From Pirellulales bacterium (GTDB lineage: Bacteria > Planctomycetota > Planctomycetia > Pirellulales > S012-138): a stretch of 39,794 nt of DNA. Positions 8,143 to 17,005 of the stretch are shown piece by piece. Below the pieces are notes generated by a model. It saw only the letters and a program-made list of their open reading frames with translations, searched no databases and had not been told where the DNA came from. Every line of letters starts with the position of its first letter. Position 1 is the stretch's first letter. The DNA is taken from positions 1 through 39,794 of the forward strand of contig JALCBR010000039.1 in the NCBI GenBank assembly GCA_028066245.1, in the 5' to 3' direction. A program made the translations under genes and the position numbers.

Positions 8143-9843
8143 TCAAGCTACGAGGTCAAGTTCGCTATCAGAGTGGGACGCTGACTTGGATTTGCGGAGT
8201 TGATCGACATCCGATTCACTTTCGGATGTCGAAGTTGCTGCAGACGTGCTTGCAGCGGTTGAATCCTCAGAGTCTCTCTCTCGCTCTCCGGCCGACCCTT
8301 CACGTGAAGAGGGTTGATCATTGACGTCAATGTCAAAGGTCTCGATGCGTATGTTCTGCTCCGCTAGTCGCTCCCGTAGTTGGCCGAGGTTGTCTAGCAG
8401 AATGGTCTTGGCGACTGTGGTTTCCGTCTCGACTCGAGCAACGACAGCTCCCTCTTTGAGAACAACCTCAAGCCTCATCGCTCCGAGTTCTGGAGGGCTG
8501 AGACGCAGTTTCAAAACGCCGCCCCGCTCCTGTGCAAACTCGAAAGCTTTGGCAACACGATTGATGAATCGTGATGTTTGCAATGAAGTAAGTGAACCGG
8601 CAGATTGCTCCGTTGAACGTGTGCCTTGCAATGTCTCGTTGCCCTTCGTCGTAGGTGCGACCCCTGCGGAATCAACTTCGGTGACAGGACTTGTCGGTGA
8701 AGACTTGCTGTTTGCGGCCGAATCAGAAACCGAGGCCTCGCCAGGCGCGGCGGCGAGTGGAGATTCTCGCTGATTGACGAGCGAAGCTTCAGTGGTTGCT
8801 GCTAGCGACTCAGAGCTGTCCGTGGCCGCCGCGTTTGCGGTCACCTGTGGCGGCATCGCATGACCGGGTTTGGGTAGAGCCGAAACTCGTCCCCCTGCTT
8901 TGGCTGGCTTCGCCGGTGAGTCGTGTTCTTGTTTTTCGTTTCGAGAGGAGGGCTCGTGATCAACCGTGGATTCCTCTATGCCGTTTCGTCGCTGCTCGAT
9001 GGGTGAAGAGGCTGCGTTTGCGTCGGAATATTTTCCAGGCTTGCTTGCCTGCTTACTTTCAGAATGGTTCGACAGCGGATCCGGTTGATTTGCTGTCTTG
9101 GTCTCTTGGTCTTCACCTTTGTTGCCTGTCTGCCTACCGTCTTGCGTCACAGCAGGCTGTAGCTTGGCGGCGTCACCATCGGAAGGGACTTTCCCGTTTG
9201 CTTCGTCGATCGTTCGCGGAGCTGTTTCATCCGCTATGATTTTCTGGCTGGCGTTTCCGGTGCCGTGTTCTGTTTCTCGCGATTGTTTTCCTGCCGAAGT
9301 CACTTCGCCTTGACCAGGTCTCGATTGTTCGACACCGGCATTCTTCCCCTCTGAGGTTGGGGATGTTAGATCACCCGTCAGGGATTTGTCCGCTTGCTTG
9401 CCCTGTTTTGGATCGACTGCCTCGAGTGTCGTGTCGGTCAGGGGATTTGCATTCGTGGCTGCATCGTCTGGCGCAGTCACCAAGTTGGATGCAGTTTCAT
9501 CTACCAAGGTTGTCTCGATAGCAGCCTCACTTGTCTCCTTTGAATCCGTGGGAGCGTCCTGCGTGTCTTGATCGTCGTTCCCGGTTGCCCCAGACGTTTG
9601 GTCAGAATCCGAGGGTGTTTCAGATCCCTCGGTTCTCTGAGCAGGCTCGATCTCGTTATCTGGTTCCCGCCCAGAGGGATTGTTCTCTTGTCTCCGCGCC
9701 GACGGGCTTTCCTGGGGAGCCCGAAGGTGTTCTTGGAATACACCCGAGGCAATCTGCGGATCGCAGTTGCAACCGCCGGTGATGAATGACGACGAGGCCA
9801 GATTGGCGATCGTTTTTTCTGTGGAGAAGTTGAGTTCAGCCAT
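8143..9843 (-). CDS. fliK: Flagellar hook-length control protein FliK
   Basis: Secreted molecular ruler that measures the hook and switches export specificity. The 566-residue protein has a long, low-complexity N-terminal and middle region (about 1-420) rich in Ser, Thr, Glu, Asp, Gln and Lys, as expected for the extended ruler. The C-terminal Flg_hook domain at about 430-520 contains LKLRLSPPELGAMRLEV followed by NIRIETFDIDV. A polar tail ends the protein. Hook domain sequence is the diagnostic part; the rest is recognised by composition and position. The ATG has GGGG 6 nt upstream. The gene begins 9 bp after the YlxF-like gene ends, so they are translationally close. Confidence 0.92.
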   Translation of the reverse strand: MAELNFSTEKTIANLASSSFITGGCNCDPQIASGVFQEHLRAPQESPSARRQENNPSGREPDNEIEPAQRTEGSETPSDSDQTSGATGNDDQDTQDAPTDSKETSEAAIETTLVDETASNLVTAPDDAATNANPLTDTTLEAVDPKQGKQADKSLTGDLTSPTSEGKNAGVEQSRPGQGEVTSAGKQSRETEHGTGNASQKIIADETAPRTIDEANGKVPSDGDAAKLQPAVTQDGRQTGNKGEDQETKTANQPDPLSNHSESKQASKPGKYSDANAASSPIEQRRNGIEESTVDHEPSSRNEKQEHDSPAKPAKAGGRVSALPKPGHAMPPQVTANAAATDSSESLAATTEASLVNQRESPLAAAPGEASVSDSAANSKSSPTSPVTEVDSAGVAPTTKGNETLQGTRSTEQSAGSLTSLQTSRFINRVAKAFEFAQERGGVLKLRLSPPELGAMRLEVVLKEGAVVARVETETTVAKTILLDNLGQLRERLAEQNIRIETFDIDVNDQPSSREGSAGERERDSEDSTAASTSAATSTSESESDVDQLRKSKSASHSDSELDLVA

Positions 9844-9852
9844 TATTGCCCC

Positions 9853-10533
9853 CTAGTCCTGTGTGGAGTCCATGAGGATCTCGTTGACTTCCTCGGCGAG
9901 TCGGATTTCCGGCACTCCCTCACGCATTAGCCGGATAATTTCCGAGAGGATCTGTGATTCGTCGTCGTTTTTGAACTCGGCGACCAGTTTGGTGCGGTTA
10001 TTTTGCGGCAAAGACTTCACCAGGCTGACGACGAAATCCTTCTCGCCGCGGCTCCACATCCGCTTAACTTCTTCTTTGGCTTGTGGCGCTTTCATCCCTG
10101 CGATCAAGGCCACGGCGTCGTCTATAGCGGCCGTGCGTTGCGCGTCTTGCCATTGCGACAGCCGTTCTTCAAATGTTTTTTGTGCGAGGTCGAGACTTGT
10201 GTCTTCCGCAGTCAGTTGCTGCCGCTGCGAGTTGATCTCAGAAGCTAGAGTTTTCAAAGCTTGCTCACGAAACTCCATATCACGCAGCCCCATCGCGCGA
10301 GCCTCAACAACTTGCGCGATCGATCCCGTGTCGGGTTCAGCAAGATCTGTAGCGATGGGCATGTCAGCGGGCTTCTCTTCCAGGTCGTAGGCTATTTGAG
10401 CGATGCGTCGAACTTTCTCTGGAGTGATGTCAACTTTCATCCAGACATAGGCGAACACCAAAGCTTGCGCGAATACCGTCGCCACGCAGAAGTACATGAA
10501 GTATGTGACGAGTCCACCCAGGATTCTTTTCAT
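9853..10533 (-). CDS. YlxF/MotE-like flagellar operon protein
   Basis: A 226-residue protein with one N-terminal membrane helix (about residues 5-32, YFMYFCVATVFAQALVFAYV), then a long predicted coiled coil rich in Glu, Gln and Arg (about 75-140), and a helical C-terminal domain resembling the MgtE N-terminal/FliG-like fold (DDAVALIAGMKAPQAKEEV and VAEFKNDDESQILSEIIRLM). This architecture matches YlxF of Bacillus and MotE of rhizobia, which sit between fliJ and fliK; MotE acts as a periplasmic chaperone of MotC, whereas YlxF has no firm role. The start codon overlaps the stop of fliJ (ATGA), so translation is coupled. Orientation of the C-terminal domain cannot be told from sequence alone. 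Confidence 0.82.
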   Translation of the reverse strand: MKRILGGLVTYFMYFCVATVFAQALVFAYVWMKVDITPEKVRRIAQIAYDLEEKPADMPIATDLAEPDTGSIAQVVEARAMGLRDMEFREQALKTLASEINSQRQQLTAEDTSLDLAQKTFEERLSQWQDAQRTAAIDDAVALIAGMKAPQAKEEVKRMWSRGEKDFVVSLVKSLPQNNRTKLVAEFKNDDESQILSEIIRLMREGVPEIRLAEEVNEILMDSTQD

Positions 10534-10979
10534 GTTTCCATGCTCCTCTGCGACGCCTGGCTTTGGCTCACCTCATCCAAGGCTTGGCCTTCTTGTCGCC
10601 ACAACTCTTCCGTGAATCGTTGTGACTGGCGATCGCGAAGTTTCTCCAAGACTTTTACCGCACGATCTGCTTCGAGTAGCTTGGCTCGTCGCCGTTCGGC
10701 TTCCGCCTGGATGTCCGCGGATTGTTTATCGAGCAAATCCACTTGCGCTCTTAACAACAACTCGTGCTGAGAGGACTGAATCATCAAATCAACATTCAAC
10801 ACACCAGTTTGAACTCGGCGCGCAGCGCGAAGCGCCTCTAACTCCGACTCGAGCGAGGCTTGTTGGCTGCGCACAACGTCCACTGCGCGGAGTGCTTCCA
10901 TGTACTCTCCGCGGCGTTCGTCCCTTTCGGTTTCGCGCAGTTTGAGTAGCGTTGCCAAACGAAACTTGAACCGCGTCAT
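10530..10979 (-). CDS. fliJ: Flagellar export chaperone FliJ
   Basis: Cytoplasmic protein that acts as the central stalk of the FliI ATPase ring and as an export chaperone escort. The 149-residue product starts FKFRLATLLKLRETERDERR, the typical FliJ opening, and is almost entirely charged alpha-helix predicted as two antiparallel coiled-coil arms. It has no membrane segment. The gene lies 116 bp downstream of fliI and overlaps the next gene by 4 bp (ATGA). The start lacks a strong ribosome site. Confidence 0.92.
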   Translation of the reverse strand: MTRFKFRLATLLKLRETERDERRGEYMEALRAVDVVRSQQASLESELEALRAARRVQTGVLNVDLMIQSSQHELLLRAQVDLLDKQSADIQAEAERRRAKLLEADRAVKVLEKLRDRQSQRFTEELWRQEGQALDEVSQSQASQRSMET

Positions 10980-11095
10980 CGCTTACTAGCGCATGCGAAA
11001 CCTGGTGATGTTACTCCGTGCCCATTCTCTTGATCTGTCCTTCCATGTTCTGTTGTTCCCCAGCTCCTGGGAAGCGTGTCGGCACAATGAACAAT

Positions 11096-12487
11096 CTATT
11101 GATTTGTTGCCACGGTTGGCCGCGGCGTGGCTGAGACTCCTTGATGTGCCCCCGCTTGAACAGCGGGATTCACGCCAGTTGGTAGTTGGCAAACATTGGC
11201 CAACTGGATGAGCTGCGCAATGCCTTGTTGTCCACCCGAGTTTTGCTCTGGCGCTTGCTGCAAGAACGCGTTGATTTGGTCACGGGCTGCGATTGCTACA
11301 TCCACCGTCGTGTTTGCTCCAGGCCGATACGCTCCAATCGAGATCAGATCTTCGTGATCTCGATACGCGGCTAAGATTTCACGAATGCGCCGAGCCGCCG
11401 CCAGATGCTCTGGCGTTGTGATTTGCGGCATCAAACGACTGAGGCTCTCCAACACATCAACGGCCGGATAATGCCCACGCGAGGCCAAGCCTCGTGACAA
11501 CCAAGTGTGCCCATCCAGCAATCCTCGGACGGCGTCGGCGATTGGCTCCTGAGGATCATCCGCCTCAACGAGCACAGAGTAAAAGCCTGTGATACTCCCT
11601 TGCTTCGTACAGCCGGCACGCTCGACAAGTTTGGGAAGTGCTGCAAAAACCGAAGGTGGATAGCCACGTGTTGCGGGAGGTTCGCCTGCAGCGAGTCCGA
11701 TCTCGCGCTGTGCCTGAGCAAACCGCGTGAGTGAATCCATGAGCAGGAGAACGTGTTGCCCTCGCGCACGAAATGATTCCGCAATGGCGGTCGCCGCCAT
11801 TGCAGCACGAACACGAACTTGAGCAGGCTCATCGCTCGTTGCAACAACCACAACAGATCGTTTGAGCCCTTCCTCGCCCAATTCGTTTTCGATGAACTCA
11901 TTCACCTCGCGGCCCCGCTCGCCAATCAGGGCGATCACCGAGACATCCGCACCGGTGTAGCGAGCCATCATGCCAAGCAGCACGGACTTTCCGACTCCTG
12001 AACCGGCAAAAACCCCCATCCGCTGGCCGCGACCGCACGTCAACATCGCGTCCATGACCCGCACGCCGGTTGGCAGTATTTCAGAGATTCGCGGTCGATT
12101 CACGGCTGACGGTGGCGGGGAATCCAGGTCTGTACGACGATTGAGCGTTGACGCCGGATGCCCATCGATGACTTCACCAAAGGCATTGACCACGCGGCCT
12201 AGCAGCCCATCGCCCACGCGGATCCAACGTCCTGTTTTGACGAGTCTCACCTGATCGCCACGGCGAACGCCCGTCGTGGACCCCAACGGAGACACGATGG
12301 TAGTGTTTTCTTGAATGCCAACCACCTCGACAAACAACGGTGAGCCTGTTTCGCGTTGGATCATGGCCGTCGCGCCCAAGGGCGCGGGAAAACCATTAAC
12401 ATGAATAGCCATGCCGACCGTCCGCGCAACCCGCCCCTTGATCTCTGTGGGCATCACGCGTTCAAGTTGATTCAGCAATTCAGTCAT
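11096..12487 (-). CDS. fliI: Flagellum-specific ATPase FliI
   Basis: Hexameric ATPase that energises the flagellar type III export apparatus. The 463-residue protein shows the F1-beta-like fold: N-terminal barrel to about residue 95, then the nucleotide-binding domain with Walker A AGSGVGKS at 161-168, the ERGREVNEFIE motif, and Walker B in HVLLLMDSLTRFAQAQRE. The C-terminal helical domain has YPAVDVLESLSRLMP. A tail of about 40 residues rich in Gln, Asn and Ala extends beyond the usual end. It lies 44 bp downstream of fliH. The ATG start lacks a strong ribosome site. Confidence 0.97.
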   Translation of the reverse strand: MTELLNQLERVMPTEIKGRVARTVGMAIHVNGFPAPLGATAMIQRETGSPLFVEVVGIQENTTIVSPLGSTTGVRRGDQVRLVKTGRWIRVGDGLLGRVVNAFGEVIDGHPASTLNRRTDLDSPPPSAVNRPRISEILPTGVRVMDAMLTCGRGQRMGVFAGSGVGKSVLLGMMARYTGADVSVIALIGERGREVNEFIENELGEEGLKRSVVVVATSDEPAQVRVRAAMAATAIAESFRARGQHVLLLMDSLTRFAQAQREIGLAAGEPPATRGYPPSVFAALPKLVERAGCTKQGSITGFYSVLVEADDPQEPIADAVRGLLDGHTWLSRGLASRGHYPAVDVLESLSRLMPQITTPEHLAAARRIREILAAYRDHEDLISIGAYRPGANTTVDVAIAARDQINAFLQQAPEQNSGGQQGIAQLIQLANVCQLPTGVNPAVQAGAHQGVSATPRPTVATNQ

Positions 12488-12531
12488 GCTTGGTGCTTGT
12501 TTACAAACTGGGACGACCTGGAGCTTTGTGA

Positions 12532-13194
12532 TTAGGTGAGCTCTTCCTCGATCCGCTTGAGTTGAGATTCAAACCGTTGATCGATCTCACCGAATTCTGT
12601 TTCAACCAAACAACCGCCGCGTGACACTTCAGCGTCCGAAACCACCTCTGCCACTGCGGCCGGAGCGAGACTTTCCGCCATCTTGTGACTGCGTTCCGCC
12701 AACGCGTCAAAATCGTGAGGATTGAGGTGAATCACCAAACGAGGAGCCCCAGCGGCAAGTACAATCGCTTCGCGTAAGAGCTCTAGTGGGACATCTGGCT
12801 TCGATTCAATGGTTGTGCGCATCACGCGCGCGGCGATTGCTGTCGCTAAGTCAATGATTTGGTGCTCCCAATGAGCAATCCAACTTTGCTTGGATGAATG
12901 CAAGGCACGGATGAATTCATCCATCGCAGGCTTGATCGAATCCAAATGTTGGTTGATGTAGGAGCCAGCGAGTTCCTGAACTCGCTCTTGGATGGATTTC
13001 TCGGCTTCAGCTCGCGCCTCTTGCGCGACATTGGCTTTGAGTTCGCCAGCCTGTGCCTGCGCGCTCTCCAAGATTCCCCTGCCTTGCTCCCGAACGCGGT
13101 CAAGGTATGCCGACGCTTTAGTGGCAACGTCTTCAAAGTTGAATTCCACCGTGTGCGGAATCGCCAGGTCACTTTGACTCTTGATGACTGTCAT
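12532..13194 (-). CDS. fliH: Flagellar export regulator FliH
   Basis: Peripheral stalk of the export ATPase, which binds FliI and docks it to the C ring. The 220-residue protein has a charged, Ala/Gln/Glu-rich helical N-terminal half (about 25-90), then a C-terminal FliH/V-ATPase E-type domain with IIDLATAIAARVM, PRLVIHLNPHDFDAL and the terminal VEADAEVSRGGCLVET-like region (here VVSDAEVSRGGCLVETEFG). The GG motif and order fit FliH. No ribosome site is evident upstream of the ATG. It follows fliG by 51 bp. Confidence 0.93.
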   Translation of the reverse strand: MTVIKSQSDLAIPHTVEFNFEDVATKASAYLDRVREQGRGILESAQAQAGELKANVAQEARAEAEKSIQERVQELAGSYINQHLDSIKPAMDEFIRALHSSKQSWIAHWEHQIIDLATAIAARVMRTTIESKPDVPLELLREAIVLAAGAPRLVIHLNPHDFDALAERSHKMAESLAPAAVAEVVSDAEVSRGGCLVETEFGEIDQRFESQLKRIEEELT

Positions 13195-13245
13195 TTTTTG
13201 CGAACGAATTACACTCGAAGAGCAAACGGTAAGATAGGAGGGGAA

Positions 13246-14370
13246 TCAAGCCACCAAGGCCATGCGCTGGAAGGGGACGTCAATCTTGCCGTGCGCTGCC
13301 ATCTCACCAGCAGCTTGTGCCAAGCGGCACTTGGCCGCCTCGACATCATCGAGCCGCGTGGGCCCAGGGTTGGCCAGAGCATATCGCCAGACACGAGCCT
13401 CGCGCGGAGACAACTGGTCCAGCACACGCTCGACAAAGGACTCTGGCGCATCAAACAGGGCCAGAATGGACTCCTCGGGGGTAACAGCTGTGAAGACCTG
13501 AAACAACGCATCACCAGAAAGTCGCAGCACATCGGCAAACGTCATCTCCGGCACTTGCGTTGAGTAATTCCTCCCTGACTGCCCTGCAAGCCGATCATCA
13601 GAGGCTGCCGCTGGAGCAAGGGCAGCGTGAGTAACTTCGGTCGCTGGCCGCACTTCCAGGCTCGCGCGAAGTTGTGATCTCGTTTGTGGTTCGGCAGCTT
13701 CTAAGATCTCTCGCAGAATTGTATGACCGTGTGTGGAGCTTCCGGAGTCAAGCCCGAGATGTGCAAAGCGCGCTGCAAGTCCAAGTTCGAGTTCTTGTAG
13801 AATCTCCGGATGCATTTCATCCAGATGCAAGATGCGCTTGATGACATCGGCCCGGCGCGGATGTGGGATTTCTGCCAGCAGTTGAGCTCCACGGTCTCTC
13901 GGCAGGTGCGCTGCAATGACTGCCACAGTTTGTGGGTGTTCATTTTGCAGCAGTTGAGAAAGCGAAGATGGTTCCGCTTGGCGCAACATTTCAAATCGGG
14001 GATGTGCAACGCCCGTCATCGCCTTGCTTTCCGCTTCACCACCGCCTAACGGGTTTGTCGTTTGCAGCGATTGACTGTTTTCAGGGTCCGAGATATCGAA
14101 ATCCCGCTCACTCTCCGTGGTGAACTCCAGTTCGACACCTTCGGGATCATCACTTGGCTGCTTGTGTCCACCTGTTGTAAAGAACTCGCGGATCACCATG
14201 TCGCGCTCGGCATCGGAGATCTCATCAAGCGCGAGCGCCATGTCCCGTACGCGCGTTGCAAGTGCATCGGGAAGATGTTCCAGCAAACGGTCGGCCGTCT
14301 CGATATCCAGTGTGGAGATCAAGATCGCGGCTTTGCGAGCTGATGCGATTTCTGGTGTTGGGAGTTTCAT
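13246..14370 (-). CDS. fliG: Flagellar motor switch protein FliG
   Basis: Rotor protein on which MotA pushes. The 374-residue protein has an N-terminal FliF-binding domain (ARKAAILISTLD at 11), an unusually acidic linker of about 55 residues, the middle domain with the EHPQ motif at 144-147, and the C-terminal torque domain (about 277-350, ending GPTRLDDVEAAK). Aligned without gaps to E. coli FliG as I remember it, the five torque charges K264, R281, D288, D289 and R297 become F306, R323, Y330, A331 and R339; only the two arginines remain. I take the ATG at 14370 because it gives the usual N-terminus; a GTG at 14424 would add 18 residues. Neither has a good ribosome site. It follows fliF. Confidence 0.93.
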   Translation of the reverse strand: MKLPTPEIASARKAAILISTLDIETADRLLEHLPDALATRVRDMALALDEISDAERDMVIREFFTTGGHKQPSDDPEGVELEFTTESERDFDISDPENSQSLQTTNPLGGGEAESKAMTGVAHPRFEMLRQAEPSSLSQLLQNEHPQTVAVIAAHLPRDRGAQLLAEIPHPRRADVIKRILHLDEMHPEILQELELGLAARFAHLGLDSGSSTHGHTILREILEAAEPQTRSQLRASLEVRPATEVTHAALAPAAASDDRLAGQSGRNYSTQVPEMTFADVLRLSGDALFQVFTAVTPEESILALFDAPESFVERVLDQLSPREARVWRYALANPGPTRLDDVEAAKCRLAQAAGEMAAHGKIDVPFQRMALVA

Positions 14371-14445
14371 GGTGATGGTTTGTGGTCGATCCGATTGGAG
14401 AAAATCCCGCCAGGGATGTGTCACCCAGCTGAGCTACTTGTTGTG

Positions 14446-16080
14446 TTACGTTGGCGATGAAATCCAGCCCTGCAGGATCGATGCGGCTGTGTCCGGGTCT
14501 TCTCGGACTAACCCAGCGAGTTCTTCCTTCACGTTCGAGTCCGAGGCATCCCATTTTCGAGCGGGGCGAGGAGCATCGTTCGCTATGGGATCCTCATCAC
14601 TACCAACCTCCGGCTCGTCTTGTTCGGCTGAGACCGGTTCTCTCTTGGTGGCAGACTTGACGAAAGAACGGACCATCAACAAACCGACCAGGCCCAAAAA
14701 GAACATTCCCACGTTTCCTCCGTGCTGCCCAACCCAATTCATAGCAGAATCCATAAACTCCTCTTCTGGCGGAGGAGAGGAGGGCAAGCTCGGAAAGTCG
14801 GTGAATGTCACTTCCGCGTTGACTGCGGATGTGGGAGTAGAGATTTGTCCGAGGACATGTGACCTCCACTGAAGGAATGCAGCGTCCCGCAAGGGATGCC
14901 AATCCGTTACCTCCGGCTCGCCGGCTTCGGGATTGTCGGCCTTCCATTGGTCGATGAAATAGCTACTCGGAACACCGACGGAGACAGACACTGAGACCGG
15001 TCTCAGGCCGGCTGTTTCCGTTTCTCGATCTGTATGTCCCGGTAAGGTGGTTTTCTCACTCGTCGTCGAAGAGGTCTCGTCAGAAGTGCCTGCTGTTGTT
15101 CCAGTCAGCGACGCTTGCGAGTTGGCACCATTCTGTTCGGGCGGGCGACCACTGGCTGGGGTTGCTTCGGATGTTGTGGAGTCTTCCGTTTGCAAGTCTG
15201 AAAGTGTGCCGCCTTTCTTGTCGTCGAGTTCTCGCGAGCGCTCCCGCTCAAAGATTTTGGGGTCAAGCTCCACAATGGAACTAACTGTGACTTCTGGCAC
15301 CCATCGAGCCAAAGACTTTCGTACTTTTTCGTCGATAGCTTTCTGCTGCTGGAGTTGCGCTGCGAAATACCTTTCCTGCGCGCCCATTGCCGGATCGAAC
15401 GAATCCGAAGGCCCAATCACCGGCTTGTCGTTTACGGTAATGCTGATGTCGTTTAGATCGAGTCCAACATAGGCGTGCTTGATCATTTGTCGAATCGCCT
15501 GGGCGAACGACGGTTCAATGCTGGCGATTCCATCTTTGGACCGCAAAGCCACTGAGGCCGTCTTTTGAGTCTTTCGCGTTAGCCCTCGTGATTCATCTTC
15601 GCTGTAAACGACGACGGCATTCTCGATCCCGTCATCCATGACTCTGATCCATTGCGCCAGCATTCGCTGCTTTGCGGTGGCAATGGCGTACTTGCGCTCT
15701 TCGCGTGATGCAAAGGGACTGAGGTCGGTCATGGCCTCGGCCATGATGTCGGCCGCGTCGCGCGGCAAGACGCCGGCACTTGCCATCGCAGCCAGATATT
15801 TGGCTTCCTCGCCGGAGGGAACCTTAATCCTTGAACCTTCGATCACAGCTCCGCTGAGTCCCGCCTGACCGAAGGCCGCCTGAATGCGTCCCATTTCCAC
15901 GGGATCGAATGGTCGTCCGCCCAGCAAAAAGTCAGCAGAGTTGGCGCCACTGTTCATAAACAGATAGCCGAGACTAACTACGATCACCGCGAACAAAAGC
16001 ACAGCGGTTAGCCGCGCACCGGGCGTCATCGAGAGAAAAAGATCCTTGGCTTGCTCCCAAGCTTTGGTCAAAACGCCCAT
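14446..16080 (-). CDS. fliF: Flagellar MS-ring protein FliF
   Basis: Forms the MS ring in the cytoplasmic membrane, the foundation of the basal body. The 544-residue protein has a first membrane helix at about 24-41, ring-building motifs in the periplasm (the region with LRSKDGIASIEPSFAQAIRQ and DLNDISITVNDKP), a Ser/Thr/Glu-rich loop (about 290-350), and a second membrane helix near 455-475 (VGMFFLGLVGLLMVRSF). The C-terminal tail ends EELAGLVREDPDTAASILQGW, the FliG-binding helices. The ATG has GGAG upstream. It lies 61 bp downstream of fliE's end. Confidence 0.96.
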   Translation of the reverse strand: MGVLTKAWEQAKDLFLSMTPGARLTAVLLFAVIVVSLGYLFMNSGANSADFLLGGRPFDPVEMGRIQAAFGQAGLSGAVIEGSRIKVPSGEEAKYLAAMASAGVLPRDAADIMAEAMTDLSPFASREERKYAIATAKQRMLAQWIRVMDDGIENAVVVYSEDESRGLTRKTQKTASVALRSKDGIASIEPSFAQAIRQMIKHAYVGLDLNDISITVNDKPVIGPSDSFDPAMGAQERYFAAQLQQQKAIDEKVRKSLARWVPEVTVSSIVELDPKIFERERSRELDDKKGGTLSDLQTEDSTTSEATPASGRPPEQNGANSQASLTGTTAGTSDETSSTTSEKTTLPGHTDRETETAGLRPVSVSVSVGVPSSYFIDQWKADNPEAGEPEVTDWHPLRDAAFLQWRSHVLGQISTPTSAVNAEVTFTDFPSLPSSPPPEEEFMDSAMNWVGQHGGNVGMFFLGLVGLLMVRSFVKSATKREPVSAEQDEPEVGSDEDPIANDAPRPARKWDASDSNVKEELAGLVREDPDTAASILQGWISSPT

Positions 16081-16141
16081 CCGTGGCTCCGTGCTTAAGT
16101 CCCGTGAATGTCTCGTTTGCTATGCAACTCGCTTGATGTTG

Positions 16142-16441
16142 CTAGACGCGAATGTCTTTGATCTCGTTGTAAGCCGCGACCATCTTATTTCTGACTTGCA
16201 TAATCATCCGAAATGCGAGGTCCGCCTTTTGCACGGCCGTCAGCACTTCCGCGGGATTGACGTCCTCACCTGTAAAGAGCTTCTGCACGGCCGTGTCCGC
16301 CTGCTGCTGCGCGGAATTGACTTCCTGAATGGAACTCAACAAATGATCTTTGAACGTGGGCCCTGCCATCTCGCCCGGCAAATCGGGGAGCGATGGAACG
16401 GCCGGCATCGGAGAGAATTGCAAAGGTTGAATGGAATTCAC
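16142..16441 (-). CDS. fliE: Flagellar hook-basal body protein FliE
   Basis: Small rod protein joining the MS ring to the proximal rod. The C-terminal half matches the family: TFKDHLLSSIQEVNSAQQQAD and VLTAVQKADLAFRMIMQVRNKMV, with an ending YNEIKDIRV. I chose a GTG start at 16441 (99 residues) because GGAAAG lies 7 nt upstream; an in-frame TTG at 16456 would add 5 residues without a ribosome site. The Pro/Met-rich N-terminus is variable in the family. It lies between flgC and fliF with about 60-75 bp on either side. Confidence 0.92.
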   Translation of the reverse strand: MNSIQPLQFSPMPAVPSLPDLPGEMAGPTFKDHLLSSIQEVNSAQQQADTAVQKLFTGEDVNPAEVLTAVQKADLAFRMIMQVRNKMVAAYNEIKDIRV

Positions 16442-16516
16442 GGCAGTGCTTTCCAATCTGAAAACGGCGAATTAGGATCGTTTGTCTTTGCGCGGCGTTC
16501 TATGAAGCCGCATTCT

Positions 16517-16936
16517 TCAAGCAAGGATTCTCAGCGTCTGACGCCCCAGGTCTTTGGTGATTTCCATGACACCAACGTTGGCTTCATAGGCCCGTGTCGC
16601 GTCCAGTGCGTGTACGAACTCCTGCGTCATGTCAATGTTGGGGTATGCAACTTCGCCGGCATGTGGACCGCTCTGTACGGCGTCGGGGTTGCCTGGCTCG
16701 TATCGCCAAAGTGGCTCTCGTTGGTCAATGCCAACATGAGAAACAACCACGCCTGCTGAACCGGAAGGCATATCCTTCTCTGTTGTTTCGAAAACAACGA
16801 ACCGTGGTTGGTAGGGTTCCGGTTGTCCGGCTTCATTTCGAGTTGTGGAGACATTGGCAATGTTGCCGCTGATGGCGTCTAGCCGGGCGCGCTGTGCGAC
16901 CATACCGCTGACGCTGATGTCCAATGCCGAATGCAT
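16517..16936 (-). CDS. flgC: Flagellar basal-body rod protein FlgC
   Basis: Proximal rod subunit. The 139-residue protein begins with the rod signature ALDISVSGMVAQRARLDAIS and GNIANVSTTRNEAGQPEPYQ, and ends with the conserved helix EFVHALDATRAYEANVGVME followed by LGRQTLRIL. The middle segment PHAGEVAYPNIDMTQEF is typical. The ATG is preceded by GAGGAG. It follows flgB by 69 bp in the usual flgB-flgC-fliE order. Confidence 0.96.
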   Translation of the reverse strand: MHSALDISVSGMVAQRARLDAISGNIANVSTTRNEAGQPEPYQPRFVVFETTEKDMPSGSAGVVVSHVGIDQREPLWRYEPGNPDAVQSGPHAGEVAYPNIDMTQEFVHALDATRAYEANVGVMEITKDLGRQTLRILA

Positions 16937-17005
16937 GGTTCAACTCCTCAAACTGTCCTGTGGGATTTGAACAGGGGTTGGATTGCGATCATTGTTGGAG
17001 AGGAC

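Noticed and set aside
8800-9790. Several plus-strand open frames opposite fliK
   Set aside because: They are shadows of the low-complexity coding strand of fliK and have no ribosome sites.
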